Source: Scleromatobacter humisilvae (GTDB lineage Bacteria > Pseudomonadota > Gammaproteobacteria > Burkholderiales > Burkholderiaceae_C). Taken from it: DNA of 64,000 nt. Positions within the stretch are counted from its first letter, which is position 1. Each line of letters begins with the position of its first letter. Location: NCBI RefSeq assembly GCF_023231945.1, contig NZ_JAJLJH010000008.1, positions 62,001 through 126,000 on the forward strand. Reading direction: 5' to 3'. Shown piece after piece: positions 36,910 through 48,863 of the stretch. The position numbers were made by a program, and so were the translations under genes. The notes under the pieces were generated by a model. It was given only the letters and a program-made list of their open reading frames with translations. It was not told where the DNA came from and did not search any database.

Positions 36910-37701
36910 ATGACCGTACCCCTCTTCATCGATCGCCGAAAGTCCGGCCTGCGCGTGCGCGACGTGTTCTTCGCCGAGCACGCGCGGCAGTTGCCGCCGG
37001 GCAAGGTCGACCTGCTGTATTTCCTGCAGTCGCCCGTGGCCGCGCCGCGGTCGACGGACTTCTACACCTCGCTGATCGACCTGCGCCAGGACGAGGAGGC
37101 CCTGCTCGAAGGCATCAACAAGGGCGTCCGCTACGAGATCCGCCGCGCGCGCGACAAGGACGGCCTGCAAGCCAGCTTCTGCGTGCCCGACCAGGCTCGG
37201 CTGGACACCTTCTTCGCGTTCTACGACGCCTTCGCCGCGTCGCGCGAGCTGACCCTGGCGAACCGCGACAAGCTCCTGGCCCTGCGCGCCGCCGGCGCGC
37301 TGCAGCTCGCCTGGATCGCCGATCCGGGCGCCGCCGACGCGGGCTGGCTCTGCGCCCATGCCTACATCGTCGATGGGCGACGCACGCGCCTCTACCACTC
37401 GGCCAGCCCGGTCGGCGAAGCGGCCACGGCCGACCGCCAGCGCATCGGCCGCGCCAACAAGCTGCTGCACTGGCAGGCGCTGCAGCACTTCAAGGCCGCG
37501 GGCGTGGCTTGCTACGACATGGGCGGCATCTCGATGGGCGAGGCGCTCAAGGCGATCGACGACTTCAAGCGCAGCTTCGGCGGCGAGCTGGTCAAGGAGT
37601 TCAACCGCATCGAGGCCGCGAGCCTGCGCGGGCGACTGGCGCTGGCGCTGCTGGCGATGAAGGATCGCCTGCGCGGCTCCGGCGGGACGGCGGCCGAATG
37701 A
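36910..37701 (+). CDS. FemAB-like acyl/aminoacyl transferase
   Basis: A 263-residue protein with the GNAT-like fold of FemAB relatives: GINKGVRYEIRRARDKDG in the first half and YHSASP...RANKLLHWQALQHFKAAGVACYDMGGIS in the second, ending DDFKRSFGGELVKEFNRI, the family's C-terminal signature. FemAB relatives in exopolysaccharide loci are thought to add amino acids or acyl groups to sugars. The exact acceptor is unknown. Confidence 0.74.
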   Translation: MTVPLFIDRRKSGLRVRDVFFAEHARQLPPGKVDLLYFLQSPVAAPRSTDFYTSLIDLRQDEEALLEGINKGVRYEIRRARDKDGLQASFCVPDQARLDTFFAFYDAFAASRELTLANRDKLLALRAAGALQLAWIADPGAADAGWLCAHAYIVDGRRTRLYHSASPVGEAATADRQRIGRANKLLHWQALQHFKAAGVACYDMGGISMGEALKAIDDFKRSFGGELVKEFNRIEAASLRGRLALALLAMKDRLRGSGGTAAE

Positions 37702-38858
37702 AGCAGCCCTTGGCGCGACCGCTGCTGCACGTCATCGCCGGCCTCAGCCCCGGCGGGGCGGAGAATTTCCTGCTCAAGCTGCTGCAGCGCGACGAGGTGC
37801 TGCGCGCCCATTCCGCCATCCTCAGCGTGCGTCCGCAGGACGACCTGCTGCCGAAGTTCCTGGCGCTCGGCATCCCGGTCGAACGACAGCCGCTGCAGGC
37901 CGACTGGCGGCTGCCGCTGCGGCTGTGGCGCATCCACCGCCGCATCCACGCGCCCGGCACGCGCCTGGTGCAGAGCTGGCTCTACCTGGCTGACAGCATC
38001 GCCAGCCTCAGCGCCCAGGTGCTCGGGCGGCTGCCACTGGCCTGGGGCATCCGCAGCAGCCATGGCGCGCGCGGCAAGCGCCTGACCGGGCTGCTGGCGC
38101 AGCGGCTCAATCCGTGGCTGTCGCGGCGCTACGTGCAGCGCATCGTCTGCTGCGGCGAACGCGCGCGCGAGGCCCACGCCGCGCTGGGCTACGCCCCGGA
38201 CAAGCTGTGCGTCATCCCCAACGGCTACGACACCCGCAGCCAGCGCCGCGACGCCGCCGCGGGTGCCGCGCTGCGCGCGCAACTGGGCATCGCGCCCGGC
38301 GCGCCCGTCGTCGGCATGGCGGCGCGCATCGACACCTTCAAGGATCACGACACCCTGCTCGCCGCCGCCGCGCTGCTGATCGAAGAGATGCCCGGCCTGC
38401 GCCTGCTGCTGTGCGGCAAGGGCACCGACGGCGAGACGCTGCGCCGGCGCGCGCAGTCCCTCGGACTGGGCGACCACCTCATCGGCCTGGGGGTGCGCCA
38501 CGACATGACGGCCGTGTATTCGGCCCTCGACGCGCACGTGCTCTCGAGCTTCACCGAAGGCTTTCCCAACGTCGTCGCCGAGGCCGCGCTGCACGGCTGC
38601 GTCAGCTTCAGCACGCCGGTCGGCGAGGCGCCGGAGATGCTGGGCGACCCGCGCTGGCTCGTTCCGGTCGGCGACGCCCCTGCGATGGCGCGCGCGCTCG
38701 CCGATTGCCTGCGCCAGTCGCCGCAGCAGCGCGCGGCCTGGGCTGACGCGCAACGGCAGCGCATCGAGCAACATTACGAGCTCGAACGGGTGGCGGCCCT
38801 GTATCGCCAGACCTACAACCAGCTGGTCCCCGGCCTGCTCCCCACGGAATCCGCCTGA
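37698..38858 (+). CDS. glycosyltransferase family 4
   Basis: A GT-B enzyme of 386 residues with LHVIAGLSPGGAENFLLKLL at the N-terminus (the acceptor-domain glycine loop) and VVGMAARIDTFKDHDTLLAAA, LLCGKGTDGETLRR and SFTEGFPNVVAEAALHG in the donor domain. The last motif holds the paired glutamates of the family. Overlaps with both neighbours show tight coupling. Confidence 0.87.
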   Translation: MKQPLARPLLHVIAGLSPGGAENFLLKLLQRDEVLRAHSAILSVRPQDDLLPKFLALGIPVERQPLQADWRLPLRLWRIHRRIHAPGTRLVQSWLYLADSIASLSAQVLGRLPLAWGIRSSHGARGKRLTGLLAQRLNPWLSRRYVQRIVCCGERAREAHAALGYAPDKLCVIPNGYDTRSQRRDAAAGAALRAQLGIAPGAPVVGMAARIDTFKDHDTLLAAAALLIEEMPGLRLLLCGKGTDGETLRRRAQSLGLGDHLIGLGVRHDMTAVYSALDAHVLSSFTEGFPNVVAEAALHGCVSFSTPVGEAPEMLGDPRWLVPVGDAPAMARALADCLRQSPQQRAAWADAQRQRIEQHYELERVAALYRQTYNQLVPGLLPTESA

Positions 38859-39589
38859 TGAGCCGCTTCATCGTCCGCTTCGACGACATCTGCCCCGGCA
38901 TGGACTGGTCGCGCTTCGCGCCGTTCGAGGCCTTCTTCGCGGCCCATCCGCGCATCAAGCCCCTGCTGGGCGTCGTGCCGGACAACCGCGACCCCAAGCT
39001 CGACGTCCAGCCTCGCGTGGCCGACTTCTGGGCCCGCGTGCGAAGCTGGCGCGACCAGGGCTGGACCATCGCCCAGCACGGCTACACCCACGTCTACAGC
39101 CGGCCCGGCGGCGGCCTGCTGGGCATCGGCAGCAAGAGCGAATTCACGGGGTTGCCGCTCGCCGAGCAACAGCGCATGCTCGCCGCCGGCCAGGCCATCC
39201 TGCAGGCCGAAGGCGTGTGGCAGCCCTACTTCATGGCGCCGTCGCACAGCTTCGACCTCGACACGCTGCGCGCCCTGCGGGCCCTCGGCTTCAAGGGCGT
39301 GACCGACGGCTTCGGCGTCTATCCTTACGAGGTCGAGGGCCTGACCCTGGTGCCGCAACTGCTGGCGACCCCGCGACACCTCGGCTTCGGCCTCTACACG
39401 ATCTGCCTGCACACCAACGAGATGAACCCGCAACGCACCGACGCCATGCTGCGCTTCATGGCGGACCACGAACACGCGTTCATCGGCTTCGAGGAGGCGC
39501 TGGCGCGCCGCGCACCCGCCGGCCTGGGCGCCCCGCTGCGGGCCGTGACCCAGGCCGCACTGCACGCCGCACGTCGGCGGAGGCACTGA
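38858..39589 (+). CDS. DUF2334-like polysaccharide deacetylase
   Basis: This 243-residue protein has the fold and motifs of the NodB/DUF2334 group: FIVRFDDICPGMDW (metal-binding Asp pair), IAQHGYTHVYSRPG (metal His pair) and YFMAPSHSFD. It would remove N-acetyl groups from a polysaccharide or its lipid-linked precursor. No signal peptide is present, so it may act in the cytoplasm on intermediates. It begins at the one-base TGATG junction. Confidence 0.8.
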   Translation: MSRFIVRFDDICPGMDWSRFAPFEAFFAAHPRIKPLLGVVPDNRDPKLDVQPRVADFWARVRSWRDQGWTIAQHGYTHVYSRPGGGLLGIGSKSEFTGLPLAEQQRMLAAGQAILQAEGVWQPYFMAPSHSFDLDTLRALRALGFKGVTDGFGVYPYEVEGLTLVPQLLATPRHLGFGLYTICLHTNEMNPQRTDAMLRFMADHEHAFIGFEEALARRAPAGLGAPLRAVTQAALHAARRRRH

Positions 39590-39590
39590 C

Positions 39591-41537
39591 ATGTGCGGCA
39601 TCGCGGGACTCTGGCAACTCGATTGCCAGCTGGGCGACGATCAAGGTCGGGCGCGCGTCAAGGCGATGACCGACGCGATCTCGTATCGCGGCCCGGACGG
39701 CGAAGGCCTCTGGTCGGCGCCCGAGCGCGGCATCTACCTCGGCCACCGTCGGCTGGCCATCGTCGACCTGTCGCCGGCGGGCGCGCAGCCCATGGCGTCG
39801 GCCGGCGGGCGCTACGTCACCGTCTTCAACGGCGAGATCTACAACCACGTCGAACTGCGCAAGGCGCTGGATGCCGAGGCCCCGCCCGCCTGGCGAGGCC
39901 ACTCCGACACCGAGACCATGCTCTACGGCTTCGAGCGCTGGGGCATTCCCGCGACGCTCGAGCGCGCGGTGGGCATGTTCGCGCTGGCGGTGTGGGATCG
40001 GGAGGGCGACTGCCTCTGGCTGGCCCGCGACCGCCTCGGCGAGAAGCCGCTGTACGTGACGCAACGCGGCCAGGCGGTGGCCTGGGCGTCGGAGCTCGGC
40101 GCGTTGCGCGCGGGCGGGATGCTGCGCGGCGACATCGACCCCGAGGCGCTGGCCTCGCTGCTGCAGCATGGCTACGTCGCCGAGGGCCGCAGCATCGAGG
40201 CCGGCGTGAGCCAGCTGCCGCCGGGCCACTGGCTGCGCATCGCACGCGACGGTACGCGCACGCAGCAGGCCTACTGGCGCCCGTTCGAGGCGGCCGAAGG
40301 CCCCGCGCTGGGCGATGCCGAGGCGCTGGACGAACTGGAGCGCCTGCTGCGGCAGTCGATCGGCCTGCAGCTCATGGCCGACGTGCCCGTGGGCGCCTTC
40401 CTGTCGGGCGGCGTGGACTCGTCGCTGATCGCCGCGCTCGGGCAGAAGCTGTGCGACGGCGGGCTCACCACCTTCACGATCGGGTTCGACGAGGCCGCCT
40501 ACAACGAGGCCCCGCAGGCGGCCGCCGTGGCGCGCCATCTCGGCACCCGGCATCGCGAGGTGACCGTGCGCGGCGCCGACGCGCTGGCCCTGGTGCCGCG
40601 CCTGTCCACGATGTACGGCGAACCCTTCGCCGACCCCTCGGCCCTGCCGACCGCGCTGCTGATGCGCGCCGCGCGCCAGGAGGTGACGGTGGCCCTGTCA
40701 GGCGATGCCGGCGACGAGCTCTTCGGCGGCTACGGCCGCTACCTGCAATACCCCAGCACCTATGCCGCCACGCGGCGCGTCCCCGCGTCGCTGCGACGGC
40801 GGCTGCCCGGCTGGCTGGGCGACAACGGACTGGTCGACGCGGTGGGCCGCACGGTCGGCCGGCCGCAACTGGGCGACCGTGTCCACAAGGGCCTGCCGCT
40901 GCTCGCCAGCCGGGACTTCCCGGAATTCGCGCAGGGCTTCGCGGCGCTGTGGCGCGATCCGGCCGAACTGATGCGCACGCCGGCGCCGAGGCGTCCGCGC
41001 GGCTACGGCGCGCTGCCCGGCGCGACGGATGCGCTGCAGCAGGCCGAGGCCATGAGCCGACACGACCTCACCGGCTACCTGCCTGACGACATCCTCGTCA
41101 AGGTCGATCGCGCGGCGATGGCCGCCAGCCTCGAGACGCGCACGCCGCTGCTCGATCACCGCATCGTCGATTTCGCGTTCCGGCGCCCGATGCAGCAGAA
41201 GATCCGCGCGGGCCGCGGCAAATGGCTGCTGCGCGAACTGCTGCAGCGTCACGTGCCGCTGGCCCTCGTCGACCGTCCCAAGCAGGGCTTCAGCGCCCCC
41301 ATCGGCCCGTGGCTGCGCGGCGAGCTGCGCGAGTGGGCCGGCGACCTGCTGCAGACGTCGCTCCTGCAACGCCAGGGCCTGCTGCACGCCGAGCCCGTGC
41401 AACGGTGCTGGAACGAACACCTCGCCGGCCACCGGGACTGGTCGCGCCGCCTCTGGCCGGTGCTCATGCTCCAGCAATGGCTGGCCGACCGGGACGCGTC
41501 GCGCGCCCGCCCTGAACCCGGAGCGCCGACCTCTTGA
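39591..41537 (+). CDS. asnB: glutamine-dependent asparagine synthase-like amidotransferase
   Basis: A 648-residue class II amidotransferase. The N-terminal Ntn glutaminase domain starts with the catalytic Cys2 (MCGIAGLW), with FNGEIYNHVELR and ARDRLGEKPLY. The synthetase domain starts at about 250 with the PP-loop SGGVDSSL and later ALSGDAGDELFGGYGRY. In a glycan locus it more likely amidates a uronic acid than aspartate. The UDP-HexNAc dehydrogenase at 43744-45021 would give such an acid. Start has MCG directly after the previous stop. Confidence 0.85.
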   Translation: MCGIAGLWQLDCQLGDDQGRARVKAMTDAISYRGPDGEGLWSAPERGIYLGHRRLAIVDLSPAGAQPMASAGGRYVTVFNGEIYNHVELRKALDAEAPPAWRGHSDTETMLYGFERWGIPATLERAVGMFALAVWDREGDCLWLARDRLGEKPLYVTQRGQAVAWASELGALRAGGMLRGDIDPEALASLLQHGYVAEGRSIEAGVSQLPPGHWLRIARDGTRTQQAYWRPFEAAEGPALGDAEALDELERLLRQSIGLQLMADVPVGAFLSGGVDSSLIAALGQKLCDGGLTTFTIGFDEAAYNEAPQAAAVARHLGTRHREVTVRGADALALVPRLSTMYGEPFADPSALPTALLMRAARQEVTVALSGDAGDELFGGYGRYLQYPSTYAATRRVPASLRRRLPGWLGDNGLVDAVGRTVGRPQLGDRVHKGLPLLASRDFPEFAQGFAALWRDPAELMRTPAPRRPRGYGALPGATDALQQAEAMSRHDLTGYLPDDILVKVDRAAMAASLETRTPLLDHRIVDFAFRRPMQQKIRAGRGKWLLRELLQRHVPLALVDRPKQGFSAPIGPWLRGELREWAGDLLQTSLLQRQGLLHAEPVQRCWNEHLAGHRDWSRRLWPVLMLQQWLADRDASRARPEPGAPTS

Positions 41538-42664
41538 AGATCGCCATCGTCGCCAACACCGCCTGGTACCTGTACAACTTCCGGTTGAACCTGGCCAGGG
41601 CGCTTCGTACCCATGGCCATGAGCTCGTCTTCATCAGCCCGGCCGATCCTTATGCGGCCAAGCTGCAGGAGGCCGGCTTCGCGCACCGCCACTGGCCGCT
41701 GTCGGGCACGGGCACCAACCCCGTCAGCGAGATCCGCAGCGTCATGGCCCTGCGCCGCCAGTTCCACGCCGAGAAGCTGGACGCCGTGTTGAGCTACACG
41801 CCCAAGGGCAACATCTACAGCGGCGCGGCCCTGTTCGGGCGGCCCAGCGTGCTGCTGCCCAACATCTCCGGCCTCGGCGCGGTGTTCAGCGCCGGCGGGC
41901 CGCTGGCCGCGCTGGTGCGCGGGCTCTACCGGCTCGTCATCTCGCGGCGCGCGGCCCACGTGTTCTTCCAGAACGAGGACGACATGGCGCAGTTCATCGC
42001 GGCCGGCATCATCGAGCCGGACCGCGCGGAGCGGCTCATGGGTTCCGGCGTCGACCTGCAGCGCTTCGCGTTGCGTCCGCTGCCGTCGGCGACCCGCGGC
42101 GAGGTGACGTTCCTGCTCGTCGCGCGCCTGATTCCCGAAAAAGGCATCCCCGAATACGTCGAGGCCGCGCGGGCGTTGCGGGTGCAGGGATCGCGCGCCC
42201 GCTTCCAGCTGCTCGGCGCGGCGGACGAAGGGCGCGGCCTGAGCCTGGCCCAGATCCGCGCCTGGCAGGACGAGGGCCTCGTCGACTACCTGGGCACCTC
42301 CGACGACGTCCCCACGGTGATGGCGCAGGCGGACTGCCTGGTGCTGCCGTCGTACTACCGCGAAGGCGTGCCGCGCTCGCTGATCGAAGGCGCCGCGATG
42401 GGACGCCCCGTCATCACCACCGACACGCCGGGCTGCCGCGACGTCGTCGATCCCGGCGTCACCGGTTGGCTGTGCCAACCCCGGAGCGCGGAATCGCTGC
42501 GCCAGGCCATGCAGGAGTTCCTCGACATGCCCGCGGCGCAGCGCAGCGCGATGGGCGCCCGGGCGCGCGAACGCGCGGTGCGGCTGTTCGACGAATCCGC
42601 CATCATCGACCGCTACACCAGCGCCCTGCTTCATCACGCCCGGGATGCCCGGCGCGGCGCCTGA
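41534..42664 (+). CDS. glycosyltransferase family 4, PglA-like
   Basis: This 376-residue GT-B protein begins IAIVANTAWYLYNFRLNLARAL and carries LLVARLIPEKGIPEYVEAARAL and REGVPRSLIEGAAMGRPVITT. The combination resembles PglA and other alpha-1,3-GalNAc transferases from memory. The start is TTG at 41534 in a TTGA overlap with asnB. It is the last gene of the plus-strand block and meets wbpP convergently after 9 bases. Confidence 0.86.
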   Translation: MKIAIVANTAWYLYNFRLNLARALRTHGHELVFISPADPYAAKLQEAGFAHRHWPLSGTGTNPVSEIRSVMALRRQFHAEKLDAVLSYTPKGNIYSGAALFGRPSVLLPNISGLGAVFSAGGPLAALVRGLYRLVISRRAAHVFFQNEDDMAQFIAAGIIEPDRAERLMGSGVDLQRFALRPLPSATRGEVTFLLVARLIPEKGIPEYVEAARALRVQGSRARFQLLGAADEGRGLSLAQIRAWQDEGLVDYLGTSDDVPTVMAQADCLVLPSYYREGVPRSLIEGAAMGRPVITTDTPGCRDVVDPGVTGWLCQPRSAESLRQAMQEFLDMPAAQRSAMGARARERAVRLFDESAIIDRYTSALLHHARDARRGA

Positions 42665-42673
42665 GGCCGGCCG

Positions 42674-43726
<1,053 letters not shown>

Positions 43727-43743
43727 GTGCGCCTCGCCCTTGT

Positions 43744-45021
<1,278 letters not shown>

Positions 45022-45077
45022 GTCTTGTCTTGTGTGGAAGAGGAGTGGGTGGGACGCCGCCGGAGAAAGCGCGCGGC

Positions 45078-46979
45078 TCAATGCGTCGGCGGCTGGAATT
45101 CGGGAACGAGGCGGCGCAGGTGCGTGCGGATCGCCTCGTCCTCCGCGTAGCGCAAGGCCTCGAAGGCGGTGAGCCACGCATCCACGCTCTCGTCGTCGGA
45201 GCCGCGCTCGCGCAGGCGGGCGATGCGCAGGCGCGCGATCGGCGTGGCGATCGTGGTGTCGGAATCGGCGAGCATCTCCTCGAACAGCTTCTCGCCCGGG
45301 CGCAGGCCCGAGAACACGATGGGGATGTCCTCCGGGGCGTGTCCGCTCAGCCGGATCAGCTGCTGCGCGAGGTCGACGATGCGCACCGGCTCGCCCATGT
45401 CCAGCACCAGCACCTGGCCGCTCGTGCCGATCGCGGCGGCCTGCAGCACCAGGCGCGCGGCCTCGGGGATCGTCATGAAGTAGCGGATGATGTCGGGATG
45501 CGTGATGGTGATCGGGCCGCCGCGCGCGATCTGCTCCTTGAACTTCGGGATCACGCTGCCCGACGAGCCCAGCACGTTGCCGAAGCGCACCGCCATGAAG
45601 CGCGTGGCCGGCCAGGCCGGCACGAGCGCCGAGATCACGATCTCCGCGGCCCGCTTGGTCGCGCCCATCACGTTGGTCGGGTTGACGGCCTTGTCGGTGC
45701 TGATGAGGACGAAGCGCTCGACGCCGGCCTCGGCGGACGCCAGCGCCGCGTTGTAGCTGCCCAGCGTGTTGTTGCGCATCGCCGCCCAGGCGTTGTGCTC
45801 CTCCATCAAGGGCACGTGCTTGTAGGCCGCGGCATGGAACACGACGGCCGGACGCGTGGCGCGCAGGATGTTGCGCAGGTTGTCCAGGTCCTTCACGTCG
45901 CCGACCAGGCGCAGCAGCGGGAGCTCGGGAAAGCGCTGGCTCAGCTCCTGCTCGATCGTGTACAGGTTGAACTCCGACAGCTCCACCAGCACCAGCCGCG
46001 CGGGCTTGTAGCGCGCGACCTGGCGGCACAGTTCCGCGCCGATGCTGCCGCCGCCACCGGTGATCAGCACCGTCTTGCCGTGCAGCACCATGTCGATGCC
46101 CTGCTCGTCGAGCTGCACGGTCTCGCGCCCGAGCAAGTCCTCCGGCTCGATGTCGCGCACGCGCTCGGCGCTGCCCGTGCCCAGGCGCAGCTCGTCGGCC
46201 GACGGCACGGTCAGCACCGGCAGGCCGGCGGAACTGGCCAGCTCGAACGCGCGCCGGCGCTGGCGCGCCGCGGCGCCCGGCAGCGCGATGATCAGGTGCG
46301 TGGCCGCGCCCAGCACGGCGCGGTCGCTGACCGCCTCCAGCGGCCCCAGCACCGGAACGCCGGAGATGCGCGCGCCCTGCTTGGCCGGATCGTCGTCGAG
46401 CATGCCCATCACGATCCAGCCCTGCTGGTGGATGCCCGCCATCAGCCGCTTGGCGGCCTGCCCCGCGCCGAGGATCAGCGCGCGCCGCACCTCCTTGTCG
46501 CCGCCGGTGATCTGCGCACGCGAGTGCTCGTAGAGCATGCGATAGCCCACGCGCACCATGCACACGGACATCAGCGTGACCAGCGGATGCAGCGCCAGCA
46601 CCGAGCGCGGCACCCCATACAGCTGCAGGCCCATCACCGTGGCCGCGCAGGCCACGCCCGCGCCGAGGCAGGCCCAGGTGAGGCGCTTGACTTCGCCGAA
46701 GCCCGAGAAGCGCCACATGCTCTGCGGCACGCGCAGGATCCAGAACAGCGTCAGGTACGCGGCGATGATGCCCAGCATCACCCAGAAGTCGTACCAGGGC
46801 CGCGCGTCGAACCAGCGGTCGAAGCCGATGCGGAACAGGTAGGTGACGTTCCACGCGAACGCGATCAGCAGCCCGTCCACCACCAGCGAGAGCGGCTCGC
46901 GATGCGGCCGCAGCCGCGCGAGGAAGTGGTCCAGGCGATGCCAGACGGTGGGCGGAGTGGGCTTCGAGGGCGGATTCAC
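45078..46979 (-). CDS. wbpM: UDP-HexNAc 4,6-dehydratase (WbpM/CapD family)
   Basis: A 633-residue membrane-anchored enzyme. Four helices occupy residues about 30-130, a first Rossmann domain ([14 protein letters not shown]) follows, and the catalytic SDR domain starts near 300 ([15 protein letters not shown]) with the [16 protein letters not shown] active-site stretch in the order D-K...M...K. It makes UDP-4-keto-6-deoxy-HexNAc from UDP-GlcNAc, the precursor for QuiNAc, FucNAc or bacillosamine-type sugars. The aminotransferase two genes away is a likely next step. Confidence 0.9.
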   Translation of the reverse strand: MNPPSKPTPPTVWHRLDHFLARLRPHREPLSLVVDGLLIAFAWNVTYLFRIGFDRWFDARPWYDFWVMLGIIAAYLTLFWILRVPQSMWRFSGFGEVKRLTWACLGAGVACAATVMGLQLYGVPRSVLALHPLVTLMSVCMVRVGYRMLYEHSRAQITGGDKEVRRALILGAGQAAKRLMAGIHQQGWIVMGMLDDDPAKQGARISGVPVLGPLEAVSDRAVLGAATHLIIALPGAAARQRRRAFELASSAGLPVLTVPSADELRLGTGSAERVRDIEPEDLLGRETVQLDEQGIDMVLHGKTVLITGGGGSIGAELCRQVARYKPARLVLVELSEFNLYTIEQELSQRFPELPLLRLVGDVKDLDNLRNILRATRPAVVFHAAAYKHVPLMEEHNAWAAMRNNTLGSYNAALASAEAGVERFVLISTDKAVNPTNVMGATKRAAEIVISALVPAWPATRFMAVRFGNVLGSSGSVIPKFKEQIARGGPITITHPDIIRYFMTIPEAARLVLQAAAIGTSGQVLVLDMGEPVRIVDLAQQLIRLSGHAPEDIPIVFSGLRPGEKLFEEMLADSDTTIATPIARLRIARLRERGSDDESVDAWLTAFEALRYAEDEAIRTHLRRLVPEFQPPTH

Positions 46980-47004
46980 GGGCGTGCGACGACGGGCGGC
47001 GGGA

Positions 47005-47601
47005 TCAGCGGAAGAGAAGGACGCCGACGCTGCGCCCGATCACGGCGAGGTCGGTCCACAGCGAGGCGTGGTCGGCGTAGTCGGCGGCCAGCGCGAGCTT
47101 GCGCGGCAGGATCACGTCCATGTATTCGCGCTCGGGGTCGGCCGCCTGCGCGAGCAGCGTCGCCTCGTCGCGGAACTTCAGCGACGCCGGATCGGTGATG
47201 CCCGGGCGCACGGCGAGCACGCGCTCGCGCAGGTCGGCGGGCCAGCGCTCGACGTAGCGCGGCACGTCGGGCCGCGGGCCGACGAGGCTCATGTCGCCGG
47301 CCAGCACGTCGAAGAACTGCGGCAGCTCGTCGAGCCGGTTGGCGCGCAGCACGCGTCCCACGCGCGTGACGCGCGCGTCCGCGCCCACCGTCAGCTGCGG
47401 GCCGCGCTGTTCGGCGTCCACCGTCATCGTGCGGAACTTGTGGATGCGGAACACCTTGCCGTGCCGGCCCACGCGCTCCTGGCGGAAGAACACCGGGCCG
47501 GGCGAATCCAGCCGGATCCACGCGGCCACCGCCAGCATCGGCAGGCCGAAGACCAGCAGGCCGAGCAGCGCCGACACGACGTCGAACAGGCGCTTGAACA
47601 T
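47005..47601 (-). CDS. initiating phosphosugar transferase (PglC/WcaJ type)
   Basis: A monotopic phosphoglycosyl transferase of 198 residues. One N-terminal hydrophobic helix (residues 8-28) re-enters the membrane, then come SPGPVFFRQERVG, HKFRTM (basic motif) and DELPQFFDVLAGDMSLVGPRPDVP (the catalytic Asp-Glu pair is in this region). It loads the first sugar phosphate onto undecaprenyl phosphate. The small size is that of PglC, which uses UDP-diacetylbacillosamine, in line with wbpM and an aminotransferase next door. Confidence 0.88.
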   Translation of the reverse strand: MFKRLFDVVSALLGLLVFGLPMLAVAAWIRLDSPGPVFFRQERVGRHGKVFRIHKFRTMTVDAEQRGPQLTVGADARVTRVGRVLRANRLDELPQFFDVLAGDMSLVGPRPDVPRYVERWPADLRERVLAVRPGITDPASLKFRDEATLLAQAADPEREYMDVILPRKLALAADYADHASLWTDLAVIGRSVGVLLFR

Positions 47602-47618
47602 GCTGGCCGCGAGCGGGA

Positions 47619-48788
47619 TCAACCCGCGAGCGCGCTGCGCACCGCGTCGCACACGCGCGCGACGTCGGCATCGGTCATGCGCGTGTACAGCGGCAGGCTC
47701 ACCATGCGCTCGAACGCGCGCTGGCTGTGCGGGAACTGCTGCGGCGTGAGCGAGTAGCGGTCGCGCCAGTACGGCTGCAGGTGCAGCGGGATGTAGTGCA
47801 CGCTGACGCCGATGCCCTGCGCGAACAGGCGCTCGATGAAGACGTCGCGCGAGACCTTGGCCTCGTCCGTCAGCCGCACGACATAGAGATGCCACGAGTG
47901 CTGGCCGTCGCGCGGCGCGCGCGGCGGCAGGATCAGCGGCAGGCCGGCGAGGCCGGCGTCGAGCGCGTCGGCCAGCTCCACGCGGCGCTTCTGGAAGCCG
48001 TCGATGCGCTTGAGCTGCTGCAGGCCCAGCGCGGCCGCGATGTCGGTCAGGTTGTACTTGAAGCCGGGCGCGACGATCTCGTAGTACCAGCTCGGCACGG
48101 TGGCCGTGAAGCGGTCGAAGGCGTCACGGCTCATGCCGTGCAGGCGCATCACCTTCATGCGCCGCGCGAGTTCGGGATGGCGCGTGACGATCATGCCGCC
48201 CTCGCCCGTGGTCATCGTCTTGTTGGCGTAGAAGCTGAAGACGGTGATGTCGGAATCGAGCGTGCCGACCAGCTGGCCCGCGCTGAACGTGGGCAGCGCG
48301 TGCGCCGCGTCCTCGACCACCTTCAGGCCATGCCTGTTCGCGATCGCGAGGATGGCCGGCATGTCGGCGGCGAGGCCGGCGTAGTGCACCGGGATGATGG
48401 CCTTGGTGCGCGGCGTGATCGCCTCCTCGATGGCCCAGGGCGCGATGCACAGCGTGTCGGGGTCGACGTCCACCAGCACCACGTCGGCGCCCAGGTAGCG
48501 CACGACTTCCGCGGTGGCGGTGAAGGTGTGCGTGGTGGTGATCACCTCGTCGCCAGGGCCGATGCCCAGCGCCTCGAGCGCCAGGTGCAGGCCGGCCGTG
48601 GCGGAGTTCACCGCGATGGACTCGAGCGACGCGTCGCCCAGGAATTCGGTGAACGCCGTCTCGAAGCGCTTGGCCTTCGGGCCGGTGGTGACCCAGCCGG
48701 ACTTCAGCGTGTCGACGACTTCGGCGATCTCCTCGTCGCCGATCTCGGGCAGGGCAAATGGGAGGAAGGGTCTGGATGCTTCGTTCAT
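47619..48788 (-). CDS. DegT-family sugar aminotransferase (ArnB/PglE-like)
   Basis: This 389-residue PLP enzyme has [13 protein letters not shown] at its N-terminus, [13 protein letters not shown], the PLP lysine in [14 protein letters not shown] and [16 protein letters not shown]. It looks most like ArnB and PglE. In this setting the likely substrate is the 4-keto sugar from the WbpM-type dehydratase, giving UDP-4-amino-4,6-dideoxy-GlcNAc. The matching N-acetyltransferase would be one of the beta-helix enzymes in the locus. Confidence 0.85.
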   Translation of the reverse strand: MNEASRPFLPFALPEIGDEEIAEVVDTLKSGWVTTGPKAKRFETAFTEFLGDASLESIAVNSATAGLHLALEALGIGPGDEVITTTHTFTATAEVVRYLGADVVLVDVDPDTLCIAPWAIEEAITPRTKAIIPVHYAGLAADMPAILAIANRHGLKVVEDAAHALPTFSAGQLVGTLDSDITVFSFYANKTMTTGEGGMIVTRHPELARRMKVMRLHGMSRDAFDRFTATVPSWYYEIVAPGFKYNLTDIAAALGLQQLKRIDGFQKRRVELADALDAGLAGLPLILPPRAPRDGQHSWHLYVVRLTDEAKVSRDVFIERLFAQGIGVSVHYIPLHLQPYWRDRYSLTPQQFPHSQRAFERMVSLPLYTRMTDADVARVCDAVRSALAG

Positions 48789-48863
48789 GGGGCCCGATTG
48801 TCGGTCATCGGGAAGCCTGCACGGCAGTGGGCACCGGCCGGAACCTCCCGGCGGCGCAACGCT

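Noticed and set aside
36910-41537. Complete exosortase/PEP-CTERM system
   Set aside because: No exosortase, PEP-CTERM protein or PrsK/PrsR-type gene is present; only accessory-type families are seen.
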